Assembly: GCF_039634785.1 (NCBI RefSeq)
Contig: NZ_JBBIAB010000021.1
Span: 1 to 64,000 of the forward strand
Origin: Tistrella mobilis
Lineage (GTDB): Bacteria > Pseudomonadota > Alphaproteobacteria > Tistrellales > Tistrellaceae
Length of the DNA stretch: 64,000 nt
Reading direction: 5' to 3'
Shown here: positions 30,965 through 43,541 of the stretch, one piece after another
Layout: the number at the start of each line of letters is the position of its first letter
How positions within the stretch are numbered: the stretch's first letter is position 1
Notes under the pieces: model-generated
Told to the model about the DNA's origin: nothing
The model's input: only the letters and a program-made list of their open reading frames with translations
The model's database searches: none
Translations under genes and position numbers: made by a program

Positions 30965-32614
30965 ATGTCCCCAAAGCTCCGCCGCCGCCCGGTGAAACTG
31001 CATCTGCGCATCACGATCATGACCGTCATCATGGTCGGCATGGTTCTCACCGCCATCGGCCTTCGTGAAGCCTTCAGCCGGGCCGACGCGCTCTCCGATG
31101 CCTTCCGCCGATCCGACCGGACGCTCACCGACATGCTTGCGGGCCAGGTGTCGGGCGGCGTGCAATACGCCAAGGCGGCCGGCATCCAGGCGATCGTCGG
31201 CCCGCTGATGGAGCGCGACGGCAACCGCCTCGCCTCCTTCGCCGCCTTCTCGCTCGACGGCAGCCAGATCGTCGCCGTGGATGATCCGCGCCTGACGGCA
31301 GCCGATCTCGCCGCCCTTCACGGCCGCGCCGCCGCGGCCCTCGATCGGGGCGAAGCCTATGACGAAGAGACATCGGCAGCCACGCTGCTGGTGCGCCCGG
31401 TCTTCGCCGGCAAGGATCAGAAACTGGTCGGTGCCGTTGCGGCCGCATGGTCGCTGGCGGAGGTCGAGGCCGCAACCGCGACCGCCCTGCGGCAGAGCGC
31501 CCTTCTGACCGGAGTGGCCATGCTGGCGCTCATGATCGCCCTGATCCTGGGGCTGCGCACCCTGCTTGCCCGCCCGCTCGCCCGTGCGATCGGCGCGATG
31601 CGCGACCTGGCCGGCGGCCGCACCACGGTCGAGCTGGGCGGGCTCGACCGGCGCGATGAATTGGGCGAGATGGCGCGCGCGCTGCTGGTCTTCCGCGACG
31701 GCATGGCCGAAACCGAGCGACTGCGCGAGGTCAACGAGACCCAGCGCCTTCAGGCCGAGGCCGAGAAGGCCGCCGCAATGGACCGCCTGGCCGCCGATTT
31801 CGAGCGTTCGATCGGCGAAGTGGTCGCCGCCGTGCGGCAATCTTCGGAACAGATGCGCGACACCGCGCGCGCCATGAGTGCCGGTGTCGATCAGGCCCGC
31901 GAGACCAGTTCCGGCGTCGCCGGCTCGGCCGGCGAAACCGCCCGCAGCGTCCAGACCGTGGCGGGGTCGACCGAACAGCTGAGCGCCGCGATCAGCGACA
32001 TCCTCCGCCAGGTGGCGGAAGGTTCCACCATCACCACCGAGGCGGTGGGTGAAGCCCGCCGCTCGAACCACACCGTGACCGGGCTGGTGGAGGCCGCCAA
32101 CCAGATCGGCGAAGTCGTCCGCCTGATCAGCGACATCGCGGAACAGACCAATCTTCTCGCCCTCAACGCCACGATCGAGGCTGCCCGTGCCGGCGAGGCC
32201 GGAAAAGGCTTCGCGGTCGTGGCCTCCGAAGTGAAGAGCCTCGCCACCCAGACCAGCCGCGCCACCGCCGATATCGATGCGCGCATCGCCCAGATCCGCA
32301 CGGTCGCAAGCGAAGCCGCCACCACGATCAGCACGGTCGGTGCGACCATCGACCGGATCAGCCAGGTGGTGGAGGGCATCTCGGGCGCGGTCGACCGCCA
32401 GCGCAGCGCCACCAGCGAGATCGCCGCCTCGATCGGCCAGGCGGCGGCCGGGGCGGACCGGGTCAGCACCGAGATCGGCCGTGTCTCGCGGACCGCCGAG
32501 GATACCGGCGTCATGGCGCGGCGGGTGCTCGACACCTCGACGGCGCTCGTCGAGGAAGGCCAGCAGTTGACCGCCCGCGTCGGCGCCTTCATCCGCCATA
32601 TCCGCGAGGCCTGA
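30965..32614 (+). CDS. Methyl-accepting chemotaxis protein
   Basis: A 549-residue chemoreceptor: TM1 near residues 14-34, a short periplasmic domain of about 140 residues, TM2 near 178-200, a HAMP linker ([19 protein letters not shown]), and a signalling coiled coil with the hairpin tip [20 protein letters not shown]. It belongs to a different receptor group from the one at 9.6-11.3 kb (different sensor domain). The ATG at 30965 has GGAGG about 8 nt upstream. It follows the exported Cache-like protein gene by 177 bp, including the minisatellite. Confidence 0.88.
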   Translation: MSPKLRRRPVKLHLRITIMTVIMVGMVLTAIGLREAFSRADALSDAFRRSDRTLTDMLAGQVSGGVQYAKAAGIQAIVGPLMERDGNRLASFAAFSLDGSQIVAVDDPRLTAADLAALHGRAAAALDRGEAYDEETSAATLLVRPVFAGKDQKLVGAVAAAWSLAEVEAATATALRQSALLTGVAMLALMIALILGLRTLLARPLARAIGAMRDLAGGRTTVELGGLDRRDELGEMARALLVFRDGMAETERLREVNETQRLQAEAEKAAAMDRLAADFERSIGEVVAAVRQSSEQMRDTARAMSAGVDQARETSSGVAGSAGETARSVQTVAGSTEQLSAAISDILRQVAEGSTITTEAVGEARRSNHTVTGLVEAANQIGEVVRLISDIAEQTNLLALNATIEAARAGEAGKGFAVVASEVKSLATQTSRATADIDARIAQIRTVASEAATTISTVGATIDRISQVVEGISGAVDRQRSATSEIAASIGQAAAGADRVSTEIGRVSRTAEDTGVMARRVLDTSTALVEEGQQLTARVGAFIRHIREA

Positions 32615-32803
32615 GCCGCGGCCCTGATATGCCACATCCCGGCGCAGCCATGCCGTCAGCGCATGGCTGCCGCCATGGCTGCGGCGAATATACCGGGCCT
32701 CCTGACATGATTTGCCACGTGACGATCAGGCATCCGTGCACTATTTGTTCGTGTGCTGCCCTGCAGCGCGGGGCGCTGGAACGACATCCGGCCGGCGAGG
32801 CAC

Positions 32804-35695
<2,892 letters not shown>

Positions 35696-35929
35696 AGGAT
35701 AGATGCCGGATCAATTAAATCGACCTTCACCATAAATTTCATCGGATTTGCGAGATTCTCCCCGATTTTGCGCCTGCCATCTGCTCCGGATGTGCGCAAA
35801 TGGACCGATTCCGCAAAAAATGTTGACTGTGGAACGCGGGTGACTTGCCGTCACCGGCATCCTGTCATAGCGTGGGCACAGGACGGAACGCGCCGCGGTC
35901 AGAACTGCGCGTCCGGCCTGTAGCAGAAT

Positions 35930-36511
35930 GTGTTGATCGGGACAGACCGGGGGGTTTGCCACATGCTCGGAGCATCGGCGGCGAAGAACGATTCATTCGC
36001 GCAACATGCGGGCACCACACGCCACGGAGACTCCGTCCATACATTGCCCGCCATACTCGCCGCCAGTGATCCCCGCGCCCCGGGCCTTGCCGGGCTTGCA
36101 CCCGATGCCGCCGCCCAGGGCATCGCCCGTATCGGTCGCCGTCTGCTCACCGATGCGGCCCGTCCTGCGAACGGGGGCGACGCCGCCCACCCGGCCCAGG
36201 CACCGGCCCCCGCCGATATGGCGATGATTGCCGACACCATCGCCGATCTGATCTCGCGCGGTGCCCAGCGTCGGGAGCTGACCCAGCCGATGATCGCCCC
36301 GGCCGAGGCGCGGCGCCGCGCCGGTCTGGTGACCGCCCTTCTGGTGGGCGGCGCGCTGTTCGCCCTCACCGGGCGCGACGGCGTCACCTCCGATGCCGCC
36401 CGCCCCGATGACGTGGCGGTGATCGTGGCGGCCCTTGGCCTTGCCGGCTTTCATGCCGCCAGCGCACCCGCCGCTCTCGAATCCGCCAGCCGCGCACCGC
36501 GCCGGGTCTGA
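35930..36511 (+). CDS. Hypothetical Ala-rich protein
   Basis: A 193-residue ORF (or 182 residues from an internal ATG at 35963) whose codon use matches its neighbours, unlike the antisense frame. It contains Pro/Ala-rich low-complexity sequence to about residue 95, then ADMAMIADTIADLISRGAQ, a possible membrane segment GLVTALLVGGALFALTG, and a second hydrophobic stretch VAVIVAALGLAGFHAA. No family is recognised. It lies alone between uvrA and trmFO. The 234 bp upstream contain a TTTGCGC/GCGCAAA inverted repeat (35767-35773 with 35794-35800). Confidence 0.45.
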   Translation: MLIGTDRGVCHMLGASAAKNDSFAQHAGTTRHGDSVHTLPAILAASDPRAPGLAGLAPDAAAQGIARIGRRLLTDAARPANGGDAAHPAQAPAPADMAMIADTIADLISRGAQRRELTQPMIAPAEARRRAGLVTALLVGGALFALTGRDGVTSDAARPDDVAVIVAALGLAGFHAASAPAALESASRAPRRV

Positions 36512-36618
36512 CCGCAGGCCCGCAAGCTGCGGCTCCCGCTTGAGGGTCGGGCCCGACTGTAATATGTCCTGGGGCGACGGCTCGTCTCCGCCGTCGGCCA
36601 CAGGAAAGGTTGGTGCCC

Positions 36619-37986
<1,368 letters not shown>

Positions 37987-38003
37987 GGACCGATCCGCCG
38001 GTC

Positions 38004-38861
38004 TCAGCCCCGGGCAAGCAGCAGTGTGAAAGCCCGGCGTGCCGGGCTGAGCACGGCCGGGGCCGTGAACGGATCATGACCCGCCCGTGCCAGCCGTGCC
38101 AGATGCACCCGGGCGAGCGCCGCCTGCCCCGCCACAGGCCGTGGCAGGCGGCCGGCCTTGCGGGCATCGGCGATCAGCCCCCCGGCACGCCCGGCGAGAT
38201 CTGCGACCATGGTCGTAATCGCTGCCGTCACCGCCTGGTCGCGCAGATGCGGCTCGATCACCTGGCCGGTCCCCAGCCCGGCCGCCGCCATCCGGTCCCG
38301 GGGCAACAGCACCCGGCGGCGGCGCGCCTGGTGCGGCAGGGCCCTGAGCACACCCGCCAGGCCAAAGCCAGTGCCGACCGCCTCGGCCGCATCCAGCCGC
38401 ACGCCATCGGTTACCCCCAGCACCCTCGCCTGCAACCGCGCCAGCTGTCCCGCCGTGTCGCGGGCATAGGCTTCAACCGCAGCGGCATCGGCAAAGGGGG
38501 TCGGTTCGAAATCCGCCTCGCGGGCATCGATCATCCGCTCCAGCCGGTCCCGCGGCAGATCATGGGCCGCGATCGCCGGGGCCAGAAGATCGATCACCTG
38601 ATGGCGCCGCGGCGTGCCGGCCTCGATTCCGTCCAGGGCCTCGCGCCACCATTGCAGGCGGATGGCGCCGATCATGGTTTCGCTCACCACCTCGGCGGTC
38701 TTCGCGGTCTCGAAAGCAAAGCCGAGCAGGGCGACCAGATCGGCACGCCGCTCCGGATCGGCCAGCATCAGGCAGGCGAAACGATCCGGATCCAGCCGGG
38801 TCAGCTCTTCCGCACTCGCCGTCAATGCCGCTGCGCGTTCGGTATCGGAAACCGTGGTCAT
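38004..38861 (-). CDS. Squalene/phytoene synthase-fold protein, NDUFAF6-like
   Basis: A 285-residue protein of the trans-isoprenyl synthase fold. The family-typical AIRLQWWREALDGI and GFGLAGVLRALPHQARRRRVLLPRDRM are present, but the two Asp-rich DDxxD magnesium motifs expected in a prenyl-diphosphate synthase are missing (the first region reads FAFETAKTAEVV). This is the pattern of the NDUFAF6-type branch, connected in mitochondria to complex I assembly, so a catalytic role is doubtful. It is divergent from hpnCD with 159 bp between starts. A GGAGAG ribosome site precedes the ATG. Confidence 0.75.
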   Translation of the reverse strand: MTTVSDTERAAALTASAEELTRLDPDRFACLMLADPERRADLVALLGFAFETAKTAEVVSETMIGAIRLQWWREALDGIEAGTPRRHQVIDLLAPAIAAHDLPRDRLERMIDAREADFEPTPFADAAAVEAYARDTAGQLARLQARVLGVTDGVRLDAAEAVGTGFGLAGVLRALPHQARRRRVLLPRDRMAAAGLGTGQVIEPHLRDQAVTAAITTMVADLAGRAGGLIADARKAGRLPRPVAGQAALARVHLARLARAGHDPFTAPAVLSPARRAFTLLLARG

Positions 38862-39020
38862 CCGTCTCTCCGGGCCGGGCGTGGGAGCCGAAGCATGCTC
38901 CGGCGGGTTTTGGCCGACCATATAGGCTTCGGGGGCTCCACCGCAAACCGCGTGATGCTATTCTGAAGACGCGCAACCTTCCTCATCCCGGATCCCTTCC
39001 CTGCCGGAGACCCGCCGCCG

Positions 39021-40802
39021 ATGACGGCTGATGCCGATCCACGCCCATCCGCCGTCGCTACCCGTCTGACCGTGGCGTCCGCCGCCCCTGACCGGGTAAC
39101 CCTGCCGGTGCGCGCGCTGGCCGCGGGGCGCGAGGATTTTCCCGTGCTGGGGATGGCCGCCCCTCCCGGGCCGGGCCGGGCGGCGGTTCAGGCCTTCTAC
39201 CGGGCAGCACGGCGGCTCGACGACATCGCCGACGACCGCAACCTGCCGAAGGCCGACCGCCACGCCGCCATTACCGCCTTCATGGATGGTCTGGAAGGGG
39301 ACGGGCAGCCGCAGCTGACGGCGACGCCGGCCGCCGACGAACTGCGCCGGCTTGCGGCCGGGGCGGCCGCCGCCTTCGCACAGGCTGGCATCGACATCAC
39401 CCCGCTGCGCGATCTGGCCGAAGCCTCGCGCCGCGATGTCGACGGGTTCGTTCCGGCAGACTGGGCGGCACTCGACGACCATTGCCGGCTGTCGGCCGCG
39501 CCGGTCGCCCGCGTGTTGATGGCGGTGTCCGGCGACCAGGATCCCGCCCGTCGCCGGGCCGGCGACGATCTGGCCGTCGCCCTTCAATTGCTGAACCACA
39601 TTCGCGATCTGGGGGCAGATTATCGCACCGCCGGCCGGGTCTGGCTGCCGGGCAGCTGGCTGGCCGATGCAGGGCTCGGCGCCGCGGCGCTGGGTGCGCC
39701 CGCGGCACCGCCGCGCCTGCTCGCCGCGATCGGGCGGTTGCTGGAAGCGGTGGACGAGCTGCTCGACCGGGCGCGGCCGCTGCTCGCCACACCGGTGCGC
39801 CGACTGCGCATTCAGGCTGCCCTCACGCTCGGCATAGCGCGCCGCCATCGGCGCCGCTTCACCGGTGCCGACCCCCTGGCCCGGCGCATCCGACCGCGCC
39901 GCCGCGATTGGGCAGGTGCCCTTGCCGATGCCGGCCTCGCGGCCCTGCGGGTGCCGGGGCCCGAGAGCCAGACCGCCGGCAGCAGCTTCGGCATGGCCAT
40001 CCGCCTGATGCCGTCGGATGGCCGACCGGCCATGCAGGCCCTCTATGCCGTCAGCCGGCTGGTCGACGACATTGCCGACGGCCATGCACCCGCTGGCCGG
40101 CGGCGGCAGCTTCTGGACGCGATCGATGCGGATCTGCTGGCCCTTGGTGCCGACCATGCACCGACCGGGCCCGATGCGGCGCTGCTCAACGATGCTGTCC
40201 GCCGCCATCATCTGCCGGTCGACGCCCTTCGACAGATCGTCGCCGGCTGCCTGAGCGATTGCAGCGATCATCCCGGTGGTGCCCCTGCCTGGGCGGATCT
40301 GTTGCGCTACGCCGATCGCGTGGCCGGTGCCGTCGGCGAGGCCGCCCTGGTGGCCTTCGGTGTCCCCCAGTCTGCAGGCCGGGCCTATGCCCGTCATCTG
40401 GGCCGGGCGCTCCAGCTGACCAATATTCTGCGCGACATCGACGAGGATGCGATCCACGGGCGGATCTACCTGCCGGCAGAGGCCCTGATGGCCGCCGGTG
40501 CCGATCCACGCGCGGCCCCCGTGGTCATCGCCGAAGGGCCAGCACGCCTGCCCGCCGCACGCGCCCTTGGCCGTGCTGCCCGCGACGCCTTTGCTGCCGC
40601 AGATGCCGCCCTGCCCGATGATCCGCATCTGCGCCGCCGTCTGCGCCCGGCCATGGCCATGGCCGATGCCTATCGCGGCCTGTTGGCGGTGCTGGAGGCG
40701 CGGCGCTTCGCCGCCCTGCCCCCGGATCTGCGCCGGCAGTTGAAACGGCGGGCAGTCCGCGCGGCCCTGCGCCACGCCGTGCTTGCCCGGATCGGCGGCT
40801 GA
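39021..40802 (+). CDS. hpnCD: Fused HpnC-HpnD: squalene synthase halves in one polypeptide
   Basis: A 593-residue protein made of two complete squalene/phytoene-synthase domains. Residues about 27-300 match HpnC (hydroxysqualene synthase): REDFPV, AFYRAARRLDDIADD with Asp67-Asp71, and LLNHIRDLGADY near 190-201. Residues about 320-590 match HpnD (presqualene diphosphate synthase): SSFGMAIRLMPSD, ALYAVSRLVDDIADG with Asp349, and LTNILRDIDEDAIHGRIYLP near 466-485. Both domains retain their metal-binding aspartates. HpnD condenses two farnesyl diphosphates and HpnC converts the product to hydroxysqualene, reduced by HpnE encoded 5 bp downstream. No stop or frameshift separates the domains. Confidence 0.88.
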   Translation: MTADADPRPSAVATRLTVASAAPDRVTLPVRALAAGREDFPVLGMAAPPGPGRAAVQAFYRAARRLDDIADDRNLPKADRHAAITAFMDGLEGDGQPQLTATPAADELRRLAAGAAAAFAQAGIDITPLRDLAEASRRDVDGFVPADWAALDDHCRLSAAPVARVLMAVSGDQDPARRRAGDDLAVALQLLNHIRDLGADYRTAGRVWLPGSWLADAGLGAAALGAPAAPPRLLAAIGRLLEAVDELLDRARPLLATPVRRLRIQAALTLGIARRHRRRFTGADPLARRIRPRRRDWAGALADAGLAALRVPGPESQTAGSSFGMAIRLMPSDGRPAMQALYAVSRLVDDIADGHAPAGRRRQLLDAIDADLLALGADHAPTGPDAALLNDAVRRHHLPVDALRQIVAGCLSDCSDHPGGAPAWADLLRYADRVAGAVGEAALVAFGVPQSAGRAYARHLGRALQLTNILRDIDEDAIHGRIYLPAEALMAAGADPRAAPVVIAEGPARLPAARALGRAARDAFAAADAALPDDPHLRRRLRPAMAMADAYRGLLAVLEARRFAALPPDLRRQLKRRAVRAALRHAVLARIGG

Positions 40803-40807
40803 CCGCC

Positions 40808-42040
40808 TTGCCCGCTCGTCCCCCGCGCCCGACCCGCGTCCTCGTTGCCGGCGCCGGCATTGCCGGCCTCGCCGCGGCACTCGATCTGGCCGAAGCCGGG
40901 CTGACGGTCGATCTGCTGGAGACGGCGCCCCAGGCCGGCGGCCGTTGCCGGTCTTTCGACGACCCGGTCACCGGCCATCGGCTGGACAACGGCACCCATG
41001 TGCTGCTCGGCGCCAATCCGGCCGCGCTCGATTTCGTGCGCAAGGTCGGCGGGCGGTTTCGCGAGTTGCCGGCCATCTATCCCGCGGTCGCCCTTGATGG
41101 CCCCGGCGGCGAGGTCACCGGCCGACACGAAATCCGGCTCGGCAGCCCGATGCAGTTGATGCGCAGCCTGGGGCTCGGTGCGGGCGATCTGCTGGCCCTT
41201 GCCGGCCTTCTGCTCGACGGCCGCGTGAACGGCCCGCTCGGGACAGCCCGCCCCGGCCTGCTCTCGCGCAAGCTCGGTCAGGCGGTGCTGGCTCCGCTGG
41301 TCCGCGCCGCGCTCAACATCGATCCCGCGGCGGCCGATGCCCGGCTGGTCGCCCGCATGCTTCGCCGGCTTGCGCTCGCCGGCCCCCGCGGCTTCCGGCT
41401 GCACCTGGCCGAAGGCGGGCTGGACACCGCCTTGATCGCCCCGTCCGTCGCGCATTTGCGGGCACTGGGCGTCCGCCTGCATCCGACCACGCCGCTCGAC
41501 CGGCTGCCGCCGCCCGATCCCGACCGGATGATCGTGCTGGCCCTGCCGCCGGCGGCCGCCCGCCGCCTGCTGCCCAACATCACGGTACCCCGCACCAGCT
41601 CCGCCATCCTGAACATCCACTACGCCCCGGATCAGCTGCCCCCCGGCATGCCAGAGGCGCTGATGGTGACAGGCGGGATGGCCGACTGGATCTTTCATCG
41701 GGACGGCATCCTGTCCATCACCACCAGCGCCGCAGATGCGCTGATGGACCGGCCGGCAGAGGTGCTGGCGGCAACCGGCTGGGCGGAAATCCGGGCCTGC
41801 CTCGCCATGGCCGGGCTCCCGGCCGCGATGCCGCCGGTCCGGGTTGTGAAAGAGAAGCGGGCGACCATGCGCCACAATCCGGGCGGCGAGGCGCTGCGCC
41901 CGGGCCCTGTCGATCGCACCCGCCCCCGGCCGGATGTCGTGCTTGCCGGCGACTGGACCGCCACCGGCCTGCCGGCCACGATCGAAGGCGCGGTGGTCTC
42001 GGGGCAGCGGGCGGCAGCGGCCGTGCTTCGCCGTCGCTGA
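40808..42040 (+). CDS. hpnE: Hydroxysqualene dehydroxylase HpnE
   Basis: FAD-dependent amine-oxidase-fold enzyme that reduces hydroxysqualene to squalene, the precursor of hopanoids. The 410-residue protein has the FAD motif VLVAGAGIAGLAAALDLAEAG followed by ETAPQAGGRCRSF and HRLDNGTHVLLGANP, and the terminal VVLAGDWTATGLPATIEGAVVSGQRAA. The start codon is TTG at 40808, 5 bp after the hpnCD stop, so the two genes form an operon. No hopene cyclase lies in the window. Confidence 0.9.
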   Translation: MPARPPRPTRVLVAGAGIAGLAAALDLAEAGLTVDLLETAPQAGGRCRSFDDPVTGHRLDNGTHVLLGANPAALDFVRKVGGRFRELPAIYPAVALDGPGGEVTGRHEIRLGSPMQLMRSLGLGAGDLLALAGLLLDGRVNGPLGTARPGLLSRKLGQAVLAPLVRAALNIDPAAADARLVARMLRRLALAGPRGFRLHLAEGGLDTALIAPSVAHLRALGVRLHPTTPLDRLPPPDPDRMIVLALPPAAARRLLPNITVPRTSSAILNIHYAPDQLPPGMPEALMVTGGMADWIFHRDGILSITTSAADALMDRPAEVLAATGWAEIRACLAMAGLPAAMPPVRVVKEKRATMRHNPGGEALRPGPVDRTRPRPDVVLAGDWTATGLPATIEGAVVSGQRAAAAVLRRR

Positions 42041-42425
42041 TCCGGCGCACCATCGGTACATAACAACCCGTGACATGTCGAAGGCAGCCCTTGGCCCGGG
42101 CCGCGACTCGCCCCATATTCGGGCGGAACGGTGATCCGGGCGCCGCCTGCAGGCGGAACCGGGTGGCTGTTGAAGGGGTTTCGCCGGAAAGGCCCTGCCT
42201 CGTCCCATTCCGGTCCGGTGGTGAGCTGCCGGCGGTTGGCCCACCGAAGGTTGGCCCAGCGACAGTTGGCACGGGGCGGCATTTCGCGGTATCACCCCAT
42301 CGGGCTCCTCCCGACGGCATGCCGGCCTGCGGCATGTGGCCGGCGGGAGCCTGTCATCCGGCGGCAGCCCACGACAAGAGGGGTCCGCCGCCTGGGCATA
42401 ATGACAATTGAGGACGAGGATCGTC
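42041..42425. other. 385-bp intergenic region between hpnE and sodB
   Basis: No gene is supported. It contains about 2.6 copies of a 15-bp repeat, GGTTGGCCCACCGAA (42234), GGTTGGCCCAGCGAC (42249) and a decayed third copy from 42264. An open frame through the region has no coding character. The sodB promoter should lie here, but I could not identify a convincing -35/-10 pair. Confidence 0.6.
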
Positions 42426-43025
42426 ATGGCGTTCGAACTTCCCGCCCTGCCCTACGACAAGACCGCTCTGGAGCCGCATATCTCGGCCCAGACCTTCGAG
42501 TTCCATCACGGCAAGCACCACAACACCTATGTCGTGAACCTCAACAAGCTGGTCGAGGGCACCGATCTCGCCGACGCCAGCCTCGAGGACATCATCGTCA
42601 AGAGCCGCAGCGATGCGGCGAAGGCCGGCGTGTTCAACAACGCCGCGCAGGTGTGGAACCACACCTTCTTCTGGAATTCGATGAAGCCGAATGGCGGCGG
42701 CGCCCCCTCGGGCGATCTTGCCAAGCGCATCGATGCCGATTTCGGCGGCCTCGACAAGTTCAAGGAGGCGTTCAAGAACGCCGCCACCACCCAGTTCGGC
42801 TCGGGCTGGGCCTGGCTGGTGGTGAAGGACGGCAAGCTCGAGGTCGTGAAGACCGGCAATGCCGAGACCCCGGTCGGCACCGGCGCCACGCCGCTGCTCA
42901 CCATCGACGTCTGGGAGCATGCCTACTACCTCGACTATCAGAACCGTCGCCCGGATTTCGTCCAGTCCTTCCTGGACAATCTGGTGAACTGGGACTTCGC
43001 AGCCGAGAACCTCGCCAAGGCCTGA
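42426..43025 (+). CDS. sodB: Superoxide dismutase, Fe type
   Basis: Cytosolic dismutation of superoxide. The 199-residue protein begins AFELPALPYDKTALEPHIS and has the metal ligands His27 (EFHHGKHH), His in VWNHTFFW (about 74), and Asp/His in DVWEHAYYLDY (about 157/161). The AQVWNHTFFWNSMKPNGGG and ATTQFGSGWAWLV segments favour the Fe-SOD branch over Mn-SOD, although cambialistic use is possible. GAGGA lies 7 nt before the ATG. It ends in a strong terminator. Confidence 0.93.
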   Translation: MAFELPALPYDKTALEPHISAQTFEFHHGKHHNTYVVNLNKLVEGTDLADASLEDIIVKSRSDAAKAGVFNNAAQVWNHTFFWNSMKPNGGGAPSGDLAKRIDADFGGLDKFKEAFKNAATTQFGSGWAWLVVKDGKLEVVKTGNAETPVGTGATPLLTIDVWEHAYYLDYQNRRPDFVQSFLDNLVNWDFAAENLAKA

Positions 43026-43054
43026 TCCGGCCGGCGCAGGTTGTCCTGCATATG

Positions 43055-43089
43055 AAAACCCCCGCCCGGCAGCTCCGGGCGGGGGTTTT
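43055..43089. terminator. Bidirectional terminator after sodB
   Basis: A 15-bp perfect stem (43055-43069 with 43075-43089), 5-nt loop, flanked by A4 and T4. It separates convergent sodB and the Mth938-domain gene. Confidence 0.9.
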
Positions 43090-43109
43090 CGTTTGGCGCC
43101 GTTCTGTGG

Positions 43110-43493
43110 TCAGAGAACGATCAGGGCGGCCGCCGCCTTGCGGTCTTCCATGGTCATGACGTTGTAGGTGCGGGCGGCGGCGCCGGTGTCCATGCCTTCG
43201 ACACCGATGCCGGCGGCCTTCAGCGCCTCGCGCAGCGGCCGCGGCACCAGCTGGGTGCGCGGGCCACAGCCGATGATCAGCACTTCGACCGCCCCGGCAC
43301 GGCCGGCGGCCAGCACCGGCTCCAGGCTGTCGACCGAGGCGGTGGCGAGATCCGCCACCTGCCAGGCCTCGACCACACCCGGCATCACCAGCACCGAGTG
43401 CGGAAAAATCTCGCCGCCGATACGGAAACGGCCTTCCGCATAGCCCTGCACCACCTTGGCGCCGTCGGCGAGCTTGGGGGTCAGGTCCATCAT
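43110..43493 (-). CDS. Mth938-like domain protein (DUF498)
   Basis: A 127-residue single-domain protein of the Mth938/AAMDC family. The pattern GGRF..GGEIFPHSVLVMPG, the VEVLIIGCGPRTQLVPRPLREALKAAGIGVEGMDTGAAARTYNVM core and the acidic/helix end are typical. The family also appears fused or next to complex I assembly factor NDUFAF3. It follows secF by 48 bp on the same strand, a common alphaproteobacterial arrangement. Molecular function is not established. Confidence 0.85.
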   Translation of the reverse strand: MMDLTPKLADGAKVVQGYAEGRFRIGGEIFPHSVLVMPGVVEAWQVADLATASVDSLEPVLAAGRAGAVEVLIIGCGPRTQLVPRPLREALKAAGIGVEGMDTGAAARTYNVMTMEDRKAAAALIVL

Positions 43494-43541
43494 CGGTGGA
43501 ATACTCCGGTCTGAGGGGAAATGGGCTGGACGGTGGCGGCG

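Noticed and set aside
30077-32635. An 852-codon minus-strand open frame opposite the Cache-like and chemoreceptor genes
   Set aside because: The plus strand carries recognisable signal peptide, HAMP and signalling motifs; the minus frame has only Gly/His/Arg-rich shadow sequence.
35993-36601. A 202-codon minus-strand frame opposite the orphan ORF
   Set aside because: Its translation is Gly/His/Arg-rich without motifs, and the plus frame has the genome-typical codon pattern.
42131-43159. A 342-codon plus-strand frame overlapping sodB
   Set aside because: sodB in another frame has all metal ligands; this frame is Arg/Pro-rich shadow sequence.
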